From a virus, in the IMG/VR virus record IMGVR_UViG_3300044846_002469, positions 1 to 35,703 of that record: a stretch of 35,703 nt of DNA. The stretch is one strand, 5' to 3'. Below the pieces are notes generated by a model that saw nothing but the letters and a program-made list of their open reading frames with translations, was not told the DNA's origin and made no database searches. A program made the translations under genes and the position numbers. Shown here piece by piece: positions 1 to 6,055 of this stretch (the stretch's first letter is position 1; each line of letters opens with the position of its first letter).

Positions 1-143
1 TTTTAACCCTCAATGGTTCATCACTTCTAAACCCTATAAAATTTTCAAACCTTCTTATCCCAATACTTCGCAAATATCTTTTGCAGGTTTTAATCTTTAA
101 TTCATCTGTACAAAATCTTTTTACTCTATTAGGTATTACTTTA
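1..143. repeat. Left copy of 143-bp terminal repeat (circular join)
   Basis: Bases 1-143 are the same as 35561-35703 except at position 17 (T here, A at 35577). The repeat lies inside one gene whose two halves read in frame across the join. It is therefore best explained as the overlap of a circular assembly, or as redundancy of a circularly permuted packaged genome, and not as a separate functional element. The unit length is 35,560 bp. Confidence 0.9.
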
Positions 144-376
144 TATTTTCTTTTTACTAACATTTCAGTAAAAGGATTTTCAGCACCATAATATTTAAGC
201 CTTATTATTGGTATATTTTCAAATGCCTCAAAATCATTTATAAACTTATATGTTTTTTCATGCTCTCTACCTGTATCGCAAAATATAACCAAATCACCTT
301 CTTTATAGTTATGAATAGTCATATATGCTGATGTTTTACCACCACTAAAATTAAATACTCTTGTTAAATTTTCCAT
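1..376 (-). CDS. PAPS reductase family protein, N-terminal part (continues at the right end)
   Basis: This encodes the first 125 codons of a 249-residue protein; the rest lies at 35187-35560 after joining the ends (376 + 374 nt = 250 codons, in frame). ATG is at 376-374, 10 nt after the previous stop. Residues 10-18 hold an SGGKTSAY P-loop, the PP-loop ATP-pyrophosphatase signature shared by CysH, DndC and related sulfur-transfer enzymes. Further marks are FCDTGREHE (32-40), C89 and C98 in FCTDELKIKTC, and GFRSDE (115-120). The family activates a substrate with adenylate or reduces phosphoadenosine phosphosulfate; phage members have no settled substrate. It lies just upstream of a small basic protein and a DNA methyltransferase gene, which suggests nucleic-acid modification or sulfur metabolism. 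The fold is clear; the reaction is unknown. Confidence 0.85.
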   Translation of the reverse strand, partial: MENLTRVFNFSGGKTSAYMTIHNYKEGDLVIFCDTGREHEKTYKFINDFEAFENIPIIRLKYYGAENPFTEMLVKRKYKVIPNRVKRFCTDELKIKTCKRYLRSIGIRRFENFIGFRSDEPLRVK

Positions 377-386
377 GTTTATTGTT

Positions 387-566
387 TTATTGTGAGTTAT
401 CAATGCAATCACTTTTAGGTACTCTATCTACCGGCTCTAAATTAGATTTTAAATATCTAAATGTGCCACGTTTTACAATATAAACCTTTACTGATTCACC
501 ATTGATTTCTAAAATTGTGCCTACTTCCTGAGTGCTTTTAACTCTAATTTGTTGTCCTGTTTTCAT
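387..566 (-). CDS. Small hypothetical protein, 59 aa, possibly SH3/KOW-like
   Basis: Reading from ATG at 566-564 to TAA at 389-387 gives 59 residues beginning MKTGQQIRVKS. The chain alternates short beta-prone stretches (GTILEING, SVKVYIVKRG, FRYLKSNLEPVD), like the small barrel proteins (KOW/SH3) common in phages; this likeness is from pattern only. It sits between a 55-residue gene and the PAPS-reductase-like gene in the same orientation with gaps of 10-11 nt, so co-transcription is likely. No function can be given. Confidence 0.6.
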   Translation of the reverse strand: MKTGQQIRVKSTQEVGTILEINGESVKVYIVKRGTFRYLKSNLEPVDRVPKSDCIDNSQ

Positions 567-577
567 TTTATGTGTTT

Positions 578-745
578 TTAAAGTATGTAATCCGGTGCTA
601 TTTCTTTACTTGGCTCTGATACAATTATCTTACTATCTTCAAATGTAAGATTAATTTGCCCTTCAAAGTTATGAACTAAACAATATTGTATTAATTCTTT
701 AATTTCTGCCACGCTTGTAACGATTGTTGTGTTTACTATTTGCAT
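578..745 (-). CDS. Small hypothetical protein, 55 aa
   Basis: ATG at 745-743 and TAA at 580-578 give 55 residues starting MQIVNTTIVTS. The protein is acidic in its C-terminal half (FEDSKIIVSEPSKE) and has no motif that I recognise. The gene is packed 6 nt after the neighbouring 63-residue gene and 11 nt before the 59-residue gene, as expected for a member of the same early operon driven from 1808-1837. Confidence 0.55.
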   Translation of the reverse strand: MQIVNTTIVTSVAEIKELIQYCLVHNFEGQINLTFEDSKIIVSEPSKEIAPDYIL

Positions 746-751
746 ATTTAT

Positions 752-943
752 TTATTTTTTAAAAGTTTGATTATAATATTCTTCTGATGTTGTTTTGCCT
801 TCACTAAAAAGACCTATTACCCATGCGTTCATTATCTGCTCTTTTTCAATTTCTTTGGCTTGTTCAATTATTTCTTTCCATTTTGTAGAAGTAGAATAAT
901 GTAAATTGTCTATTAAAAATTCAACTGCTGTTTGTTTAGTCAT
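752..943 (-). CDS. Hypothetical protein, 63 aa
   Basis: A 63-residue, mainly helical and charged protein (EIIEQAKEIEKEQIMNAWV), with a short YYNQTF end. Its start overlaps the end of the upstream 65-residue gene by 8 nt (936-943), a typical sign of translational coupling. This helical sequence ending in a tyrosine-rich tail is common among small Bacteroidetes phage proteins, but I cannot assign a function. Confidence 0.6.
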   Translation of the reverse strand: MTKQTAVEFLIDNLHYSTSTKWKEIIEQAKEIEKEQIMNAWVIGLFSEGKTTSEEYYNQTFKK

Positions 944-1133
944 TATTCATTATATCTTTAAGGTGATTAATAAGGTCGTTTGCGTGTTCACCCCAATACA
1001 TTTCACATTTTCCATCTTTAAAAGGTGGTTTTACAAAATAGGCTTGTAATATTTCATTTTCTGTTGCTGTAAACCTGTAGCAACTTTCTTTAATAGGGCA
1101 ATCTGTACCCTTACATTTAGTTATGTCTGCCAT
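936..1133 (-). CDS. Small cysteine-rich protein, 65 aa, probable metal-binding
   Basis: Four cysteines stand at residues 7, 12, 18 and 43 (KCKGTDCPIKESCYRF and DGKCEMYWG), an arrangement that could hold zinc or an iron-sulfur cluster. The C-terminal third is acidic. Small proteins with a KCxGxxCPxKxxCYR start recur in Bacteroidetes phages as conserved unknowns; this is recalled from the family, not tested here. The gene overlaps the next one by 8 nt. It follows a 78-nt gap that holds only a short hairpin (1182-1200). Confidence 0.65.
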   Translation of the reverse strand: MADITKCKGTDCPIKESCYRFTATENEILQAYFVKPPFKDGKCEMYWGEHANDLINHLKDIMNND

Positions 1134-1211
1134 TTTTATTTTTTATTTTAATGTGTTATAAAAGTTATACGTTAATACTTGTTCTTATCCTTTATAAGAA
1201 ACATTATCATA

Positions 1212-1568
1212 TTAGTTGTTTTTTACTAATTCTATTAATTTTATAAGACAAGCAAGTTCTGCTTCTTCATAGGTTTTATTTTTCTGAAGAACAAATGTTG
1301 TTGTATAATTATTGATTGGTATATGTATGACCACATCGTTGGTTCTACCGATTGAATAACTACATTCATACTTTTCTCTAAAAAATCTAAAGGCTTGTTG
1401 GTAGAGTGGTGCTTGTAAACAATTATTAGTATTAATGGATAAATTTCTATAAATCTTCCATTTTAATTCTAAATCATCAACATCTAAATAATGTGCTGAA
1501 CATTCTTCTTTAAAACCTAATTCTTTTAGTTCTAATGCTTGTTCGTAAGGGATAAATTCTTTATTCAT
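1212..1568 (-). CDS. Hypothetical protein, 118 aa
   Basis: The start MNKEFIPYEQALELKELGF, followed by a central region with repeated tyrosines and a C-terminal TYEEAELACLIKLIELV helix, is typical of a family of roughly 100-120-residue proteins often seen in Bacteroidetes phages and mobile elements. No catalytic motif is visible. It lies 7 nt after the stop of the 71-residue first gene of this unit. A 78-nt gap follows it. The function is unknown. Confidence 0.65.
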   Translation of the reverse strand: MNKEFIPYEQALELKELGFKEECSAHYLDVDDLELKWKIYRNLSINTNNCLQAPLYQQAFRFFREKYECSYSIGRTNDVVIHIPINNYTTTFVLQKNKTYEEAELACLIKLIELVKNN

Positions 1569-1575
1569 TTTATTT

Positions 1576-1791
1576 TTATTTATTATTTTTTAAATAGTTT
1601 TTCAATCTAAGTATTTCAGTTTTTAAGAATGCAATTTTATCCCAATTCTTTGTTGGTTTCTGCATTTCTAATTCAAGCACTTCTAACTTATGTGCTAAAT
1701 TTACCTTTTTAACTTCATCAATTGTAGCCATGTCTAAATGGTGTTGAGTTAATGTGTTTTGTTCGCTTGTTTGCTGTGTTAATTGTATCAT
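1576..1791 (-). CDS. Hypothetical coiled-coil protein, 71 aa; first gene of an early operon
   Basis: This is a glutamine/threonine-rich N-terminus (QLTQQTSEQNTLTQ) followed by a leucine-patterned helix (LAHKLEVLELEMQKP and IAFLKTEILRLKNYL) that probably forms a short coiled coil. The ATG at 1791-1789 lies about 10 nt after the expected transcription start of the promoter at 1808-1837, so this is the leader gene of its unit. No function is recognised. Confidence 0.6.
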   Translation of the reverse strand: MIQLTQQTSEQNTLTQHHLDMATIDEVKKVNLAHKLEVLELEMQKPTKNWDKIAFLKTEILRLKNYLKNNK

Positions 1792-1807
1792 AATTATTTA
1801 TTTTTAG

Positions 1808-1837
1808 CAAAGATATAAATTAATTCTGTATTACAAA
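1808..1837 (-). promoter_or_regulatory. Bacteroidetes-type promoter for the early small-gene operon
   Basis: On the minus strand the -33 element TTTG (1837-1834) is followed after 18 nt by TATCTTTG (1815-1808), which fits TAnnTTTG. It lies between the terminator at 1857-1888 and the ATG at 1791, and so is placed to start the early unit just after the lysis unit ends. The short leader is A-rich (CTAAAAATAAATAATT) with no Shine-Dalgarno motif. Confidence 0.75.
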
Positions 1838-1856
1838 ATATTTTTACAATTATTTT

Positions 1857-1888
1857 AAAAAAAAAGCCTTACTTAGAAAAGTAAAGCC
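1857..1888 (-). terminator. Intrinsic terminator at the end of the lysis genes
   Basis: On the minus strand GCTTTACTT (1887-1879) pairs with AAGTAAGGC (1874-1866) around a 4-nt loop. The 9-bp stem includes one G-U pair and is followed by nine T residues (1865-1857). It sits 35 nt after the endolysin stop codon and directly before the next promoter, so it closes the late region. Confidence 0.85.
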
Positions 1889-1922
1889 CAAAATACAATT
1901 TTTAAACTATGAAAAAAACGAA

Positions 1923-2399
1923 TTAAATAGGTATGCCGTATTGGAAGTGCATCCAATCAAAATTTTTTAATCTTCCTAAACTAGCAAAGCCATGTTTTTC
2001 AAATATATCAATCATTGCCTTGTAATCAGGTTTTGCAAATCTTGCTGTTGAGCTTGTTTCTTTTAATGTGTTTCTATTAGGATCTAAATCAATTGCAGTA
2101 CCCCACGAATGTGCGCTTAACTTAATTTTTGAACCTCTCATTAATCTATAATTAAAACAACCTCCAAATTCATTTATTCCTAACTCATTTATTTTACGTT
2201 CTCCGTAACTAGCCAATATTTCATTGAATACATTGGTAAAAGCCTGTGCAACTTTTTTATGACATCTCATTCTTTTTACCGGCTGTCTATCATAATACAT
2301 CGTATATGGTAAATCTATCATTGTAAGGTAACTACCTTCTGCATTTGCTTTCCCAAAATACTTTTCCTGTTCTGCTTGACTAAATATTTTCACTTTCAT
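1923..2399 (-). CDS. Endolysin, M15-family peptidase
   Basis: This is a 158-residue protein with the zinc-ligand signature of D,D/L,D-peptidases of family M15: SAHSWGTAIDLD (H97, D104) and DWMHFQY (H151). The family cuts peptide cross-links of peptidoglycan, and phage members act as endolysins. There is no signal peptide, so release would depend on a holin. The protein is a single catalytic domain without a visible cell-wall-binding domain, as is usual for phages of Gram-negative hosts. Its ATG forms an ATGA overlap with the stop of a 43-residue gene, and the unit ends in the terminator at 1857-1888. Confidence 0.88.
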   Translation of the reverse strand: MKVKIFSQAEQEKYFGKANAEGSYLTMIDLPYTMYYDRQPVKRMRCHKKVAQAFTNVFNEILASYGERKINELGINEFGGCFNYRLMRGSKIKLSAHSWGTAIDLDPNRNTLKETSSTARFAKPDYKAMIDIFEKHGFASLGRLKNFDWMHFQYGIPI

Positions 2400-2527
2400 T
2401 TTAAATCTTGTTTATTAATTACAAATTGGTTATTATTATGCAAATTTTTCAACTCAACCTTCTCAACACCTTTGTAGATAAATTCCCTTATTATCCTGTG
2501 ATTCATTCCCTGATACGTTATTATCAT
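2396..2527 (-). CDS. Small hypothetical protein, 43 aa, coupled to the endolysin
   Basis: ATG at 2527-2525 and TGA at 2398-2396 encode 43 residues (MIITYQGMNHRIIREF and so on), basic with several asparagines. The stop overlaps the endolysin ATG in an ATGA junction, which favours a real coupled gene. An internal ATG (MNHRI) is an alternative start. It begins just after the hairpin at 2541-2565. It could also be only a leader peptide controlling the endolysin. The function is unknown. Confidence 0.5.
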   Translation of the reverse strand: MIITYQGMNHRIIREFIYKGVEKVELKNLHNNNQFVINKQDLK

Positions 2528-2540
2528 TCTACAAATATAT

Positions 2541-2565
2541 AAAAAAACCACTAAAAATAGTGGTC
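2541..2565 (-). terminator. Intrinsic terminator or attenuator between the membrane-protein genes and the endolysin
   Basis: On the minus strand ACCACT (2564-2559) and AGTGGT (2552-2547) form a stem with an A/T loop, followed by a run of seven T residues when the last stem T is counted. It is a typical intrinsic terminator. It lies downstream of a good promoter (2601-2632) but upstream of the endolysin gene, so it may act as an attenuator. Confidence 0.8.
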
Positions 2566-2600
2566 TTTTCAAATAATAAATAATAAATAAGTATGAAATG

Positions 2601-2632
2601 CAAATATACTACTTCTTTTTTATATTTACAAA
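2601..2632 (-). promoter_or_regulatory. Bacteroidetes-type promoter ahead of the attenuator and endolysin
   Basis: TTTG at 2632-2629, a spacer of 20 nt, then TATATTTG at 2608-2601 on the minus strand match the Bacteroidetes consensus. The -7 element directly follows the stop codon of the 83-residue gene. The expected transcript starts near 2595 and meets the hairpin at 2541-2565 after about 30 nt. Confidence 0.65.
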
Positions 2633-2860
2633 TGGTAAAATTTTTGCACCTATTTTTGAAAGTATTGCGCCTATCTTACCTAATTTAGTTTTATGAGGTT
2701 TAGTTGCATTTTGGTGCAATAACTCAATTAAAATAGCCTTAATTTGCTTTTTTATTTCCTCTTTATCTGTTCCACTAGCATCTAAATATGCTCTCTCAAA
2801 ATGTACGTTATTTACTGAACCTAACTCAGTAATCAATTCATCTTTAATTTCTTGTTTCAT
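2609..2860 (-). CDS. Hypothetical protein, 83 aa, with amphipathic basic C-terminus
   Basis: The N-terminal two thirds is charged and helical (DELITELGSVNNV, KEEIKKQIKAILIELLHQN). The last 30 residues (THKTKLGKIGAILSKIGAK then ILPFVNIKKK-type end) form a cationic amphipathic stretch that could lie on a membrane. The gene overlaps the next upstream small membrane protein by 17 nt and sits in the lysis cluster. A role in lysis is a guess from position. The C-terminus resembles membrane-active peptides in composition only. Confidence 0.55.
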   Translation of the reverse strand: MKQEIKDELITELGSVNNVHFERAYLDASGTDKEEIKKQIKAILIELLHQNATKPHKTKLGKIGAILSKIGAKILPFVNIKKK

Positions 2861-3059
2861 TATCTATGTTTGTTTTGTGATTTGAACCATAATATGTGCC
2901 TGTAATTGAACCTAAAACCGTTCCACCTATCAACCCTATCAAAAGAGTTAATATCTCCATTTGTGCGCCCCAATTAATGAGAATATAAAAAAGCATTGAC
3001 ATTGCAAAAAATACCAATATCAAAGTCAATAATTCCCTAAATGATAATTTACTTTTCAT
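2844..3059 (-). CDS. Small membrane protein, 71 aa, holin or lysis accessory candidate
   Basis: Two hydrophobic segments can be seen: residues about 10-28 (LLTLILVFFAMSMLFYILI) and about 36-52 (ILTLLIGLIGGTVLGSI, glycine-rich), followed by a polar tail (YYGSNHKTNIDNETRN). This two-span layout and the position before the endolysin suggest a holin or antiholin, or a spanin-like helper. It overlaps the next gene by 17 nt and the upstream 123-residue gene by 11 nt. Confidence 0.6.
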   Translation of the reverse strand: MKSKLSFRELLTLILVFFAMSMLFYILINWGAQMEILTLLIGLIGGTVLGSITGTYYGSNHKTNIDNETRN

Positions 3060-3420
3060 TTGATTTCTTGTTAAAGTAACTTGTAATCCACTTTTTTAAA
3101 CCCAATGTAATTGTTTCTAAAATTGGTGTGATTTCCTTACTAATTATATTTGAAATAGGTGTTACAATTAACGAACTATACCCACCTAATAAACATTTAA
3201 CTATAATATTTATATCTAAAAATTGCAATAAATATATGATTCCTGCTGAACCTAAACCGCTTAAAAAAACATCAATAAAACACTCAAATTTTGACATTCT
3301 TTTTTTCATTCTGATAAGGTTGTGAATCTTTGCCATCAAGCTAAAAATAAATGTTCCAATAATCAGCAAATACTGAAATACATAGTTTATTACATTATTT
3401 ATATAATCATTATTGTTCAT
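3049..3420 (-). CDS. Membrane protein, 123 aa, probable holin
   Basis: Residues about 14-30 (YVFQYLLIIGTFIFSLM) form a first hydrophobic segment, followed by a basic loop (RMKKRMSK) and two more hydrophobic stretches about 47-66 (FIDVFLSGLGSAGIIYLLQF) and 70-92. An amphipathic helix and a charged C-terminus (YFNKKSNEK) follow. Three-span holins that release M15 endolysins have this size and topology. The gene overlaps neighbours on both sides by about 11 nt. The assignment rests on topology and position, not on a family signature. Confidence 0.6.
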   Translation of the reverse strand: MNNNDYINNVINYVFQYLLIIGTFIFSLMAKIHNLIRMKKRMSKFECFIDVFLSGLGSAGIIYLLQFLDINIIVKCLLGGYSSLIVTPISNIISKEITPILETITLGLKKWITSYFNKKSNEK

Positions 3421-3703
3421 CTCTTATAGCAGTAAATCCGTTTTCAGATAAAATAGTTGCTGATGTAACACACTCGTAAAAATTGCTAAACTCATCAGTC
3501 AAAACATCAACTTGGTTTATTACTGCAATTATTGTGCTATCTACAGTATATCTTTTAATTTCTAAATTTTCTACAACATCATCACCTTTATAAATGATTT
3601 TTGCCATTTCAAAATTTGGGTTTGGTATTGTAGTAAAATATTGAATACCATCAATTGTTACTACATCAATTATTTCTCCTGCTGTTAAAATTATCTTTGT
3701 CAT
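3410..3703 (-). CDS. Hypothetical protein, 97 aa, at the tail/lysis boundary
   Basis: This is a beta-rich, acidic protein (TAGEIIDVVTIDGIQYFTTIPNP and a C-terminal ATILSENGFTAIRDEQ) without transmembrane segments. It follows the small tail-tip gene by 19 nt and overlaps the holin candidate by 11 nt. It may be a minor structural protein by position. No family is recognised. Confidence 0.55.
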   Translation of the reverse strand: MTKIILTAGEIIDVVTIDGIQYFTTIPNPNFEMAKIIYKGDDVVENLEIKRYTVDSTIIAVINQVDVLTDEFSNFYECVTSATILSENGFTAIRDEQ

Positions 3704-3722
3704 ATTATTATTTTTTATTTGA

Positions 3723-4286
3723 TTATCTTAAAGCGGCTGTAATAAAACCATAATCTACATTTGCACAATTATTTGCTGTTAATTCTGCATAAAATGTAGG
3801 TGAACTTATGATTATTTTGTTAGGGTCAATTGCATTAATAATCATATCTGTATAAGAAACCATTGCAACCTCTACAAAACTTGAACCATTATCTTTTTGA
3901 ATTGATAAAAAATAAGTGCCTGAAACACCACCATCTTGTAATAATAATAGGCTATATTTCTTATCTAATATTTCATCTTTAATAACTAATTTAGTTTTAT
4001 TATTTAAACCATTTATCAAATGAGTATAAGAAATATTAACACAATTATCATCACTAAATTCACCATAAAAATTAGGTGCATTTATTATTAATAAATCAGG
4101 ATTTCTGTGGTCTATTATAAGGTTTTGATAATCACAACTAAAAATTTCCCTTGCAGGACTGCCTCCTTTTACAACAAATCTAATTTCAGTTGGGTTTGAT
4201 GTATTTGTTACTAAATCAATAATGTATTTATTAACCAATGGTTTGTTGTTAATAAAACTTTTTCCGTTTGCTGTTTGTATGTTCAT
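3723..4286 (-). CDS. Probable tail tip/fibre protein, 187 aa, with internal duplication
   Basis: The protein carries the same block twice: residues about 54-90 (NLIIDHRNPDLLIINAPNFY, then GEFSDDNCVNISY) and about 148-182 (MIINAIDPNKIIISSPTFYA, then ELTANNCANVDY). The shared pattern is FY-x-E-x2-x2-NC-x-N-x2-Y. Between them lies a KYSLLLLQDGGVSGTYFLSIQKDNGSS segment rich in beta strands. This is the composition of a phage tip or fibre protein. It follows the 575-residue tail gene by 3 nt, which supports a shared structural role. Receptor recognition is inferred from position only. Confidence 0.6.
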   Translation of the reverse strand: MNIQTANGKSFINNKPLVNKYIIDLVTNTSNPTEIRFVVKGGSPAREIFSCDYQNLIIDHRNPDLLIINAPNFYGEFSDDNCVNISYTHLINGLNNKTKLVIKDEILDKKYSLLLLQDGGVSGTYFLSIQKDNGSSFVEVAMVSYTDMIINAIDPNKIIISSPTFYAELTANNCANVDYGFITAALR

Positions 4287-4289
4287 TTT

Positions 4290-6017
4290 TTAATCGGTTG
4301 TTATACTCCAACCTAAGTTTGTTAGTTTATTTATAAATGTGTTAATTCCTATATCGTTTCCTAGTGGTGCAATTGGTGTTTGATTATTAGTAATTAATAA
4401 ACCACTACTTGCTAATACTTTAGTTTCCCAAAGATACAACAAAACTTTTATTACTTCATTGGTAATCAGTTTATTATTATTAATTGCTACACCTTGTAAT
4501 ACTTGTGTACTTTCAAATAAGTTATTTTTAAAACTTCCTAAAGCGTTATTTGTTAATTCAAATGAACCACAATTTACTCCTAGATTCCCTCCAATTGATG
4601 TAATATCTATCAATGAATTTGATAAATAAACATAAGTTATATTTGAAAAGAATAAGAATGCAGTAGTATTAGGTATTGCAATGTTATAGGTTTGGTTAAT
4701 TGCACCTGCTGTAATTGTTCCTTCAATTAAAGCAGTGCCATCATTTAAAAAATAAGCATATTTAGTCGTACCACCTATACCTATTGTAAAATCTAATAAA
4801 TCTGATGTATTAATGGTTAAATCTAACTCAACAAACCTATCTATTAAATTATTCAATCTAAATGTTGTTAATGAGTTTATGTAACTTACACTTGTATTCA
4901 ATATTAACTCACCAAAATCATTAACTGAAAAGAAATAATAATCAGTTATGCCAACACTAAAATTACTAGCAATTGTTAAATTAAGATAGTTAAGAAACTC
5001 AGTTTGCCCTAAAAAGTATTTTTTTATATTTGTTGTATTTGTACCAATGGTTATACTTTCAACATAAAATGCTCTTGATTTAGATAAAATATAAGTATTA
5101 TTATTAATGTGAAATCTTTTAGTAAATGCACTTGATACTTCTAAACTAATTCTATTTATTTTTTCCCTTACCTCAATTTTTGCACTACATAATGAACTAC
5201 CATCATTTTTTGTAATTGCTATCTTACTCCCCTCAATTCTTGTATAAAATATACCATCAATCTTCAATTGGTCATGTAAAAATAACAATTCTAATTTATC
5301 ACAAACCCATAAAGGTATATTTTTAAACTCCAAAGTCCATTGTCTAAACTTAACACCTCCTAACAATTCAAGATTCATTGGTTGGTCTTCATAAACATTA
5401 AACTTGCTATCTGTAGTTAACTCAGTAAAACTAGCATCAATTCTAAATTGAAAATTAATACCTGTTTCATAGTAAATATCATTAGCATTGCTTGTATTTT
5501 TATAATTAAACAACTTGCTATCTCTATGTATGGTCTTAATTTCTATAGGCTCACTTATTAAACAACTATCAGGTGCGCCTATTAAGTTATCCTCTCTTTT
5601 CATTTGAACTATATACCTTCCTTCAGGCACATCAAATAAATCTATAGTAGCCTCCCATAAATAATCACCATTAAATAATATAGGTACAATTGGATATAAA
5701 AGTGCAGGTTTAAATTGTTTTATTATATTACCATTACAATCTAATATGGCTATAATATAAGGAATCACATTTGTAGGTGATAATAAATTAGTACCACCCC
5801 ATTGTAATCTAATGCAATCGCTTTGTTGAAATTGTTGGTAATATAATCTACTTTCTACCCATCTATCAATATTTCGATAATAAAAATCATCATCAAAATT
5901 ACGCTTATTGAATTGTGGATTAAATGTGTTTAAATCTGTATTAGCAATGGTATTAAAAACATCTGCTTGTTTATAAAACTTTAAAGGATTAGCCTGTGAA
6001 ATGTTAAAATAATTCAT
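4290..6017 (-). CDS. Tail/baseplate protein, 575 aa, receptor-binding candidate
   Basis: The N-terminal 270 residues form an aromatic- and asparagine-rich region (FDDDFYYRNIDRW, LQWGGTNLL, YIIAILDCNGNII, DVPEGRYIVQM) with many predicted beta strands. This resembles the large tail proteins that follow the distal tail gene in Bacteroidetes siphoviruses. From about residue 380 the chain becomes a series of short repeats with regularly spaced leucine/isoleucine and asparagine (LNNLIDRFVELDLTIN, ITYVYLSNSLIDI, GSFELTNNALGSF), similar to leucine-rich-repeat-type tips. A TAAATTTG sequence at 6032-6025 lies just before the ATG but has no -33 partner. The function is inferred from order and composition. 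Confidence 0.6.
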   Translation of the reverse strand: MNYFNISQANPLKFYKQADVFNTIANTDLNTFNPQFNKRNFDDDFYYRNIDRWVESRLYYQQFQQSDCIRLQWGGTNLLSPTNVIPYIIAILDCNGNIIKQFKPALLYPIVPILFNGDYLWEATIDLFDVPEGRYIVQMKREDNLIGAPDSCLISEPIEIKTIHRDSKLFNYKNTSNANDIYYETGINFQFRIDASFTELTTDSKFNVYEDQPMNLELLGGVKFRQWTLEFKNIPLWVCDKLELLFLHDQLKIDGIFYTRIEGSKIAITKNDGSSLCSAKIEVREKINRISLEVSSAFTKRFHINNNTYILSKSRAFYVESITIGTNTTNIKKYFLGQTEFLNYLNLTIASNFSVGITDYYFFSVNDFGELILNTSVSYINSLTTFRLNNLIDRFVELDLTINTSDLLDFTIGIGGTTKYAYFLNDGTALIEGTITAGAINQTYNIAIPNTTAFLFFSNITYVYLSNSLIDITSIGGNLGVNCGSFELTNNALGSFKNNLFESTQVLQGVAINNNKLITNEVIKVLLYLWETKVLASSGLLITNNQTPIAPLGNDIGINTFINKLTNLGWSITTD

Positions 6018-6055
6018 TGTAATGCAAATTTAAGTATTTTTTATTAATTAATATA

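Noticed and set aside
1-143. Biological long direct terminal repeat (T7-like ends)
   Set aside because: The repeat lies inside a gene that is only complete when the ends are fused, and it is short. A circular assembly overlap or headful redundancy is the simpler reading, although coverage data could change this.
1182-1200. 7-bp hairpin TTCTTAT-AAAGG-ATAAGAA
   Set aside because: It consists almost only of A-T pairs and has no T-run after it; hairpins like this are common by chance here.
6025-6032. TAAATTTG as a promoter for the 575-residue tail gene
   Set aside because: No -33 partner is present, and the short match is expected by chance in AT-rich DNA.
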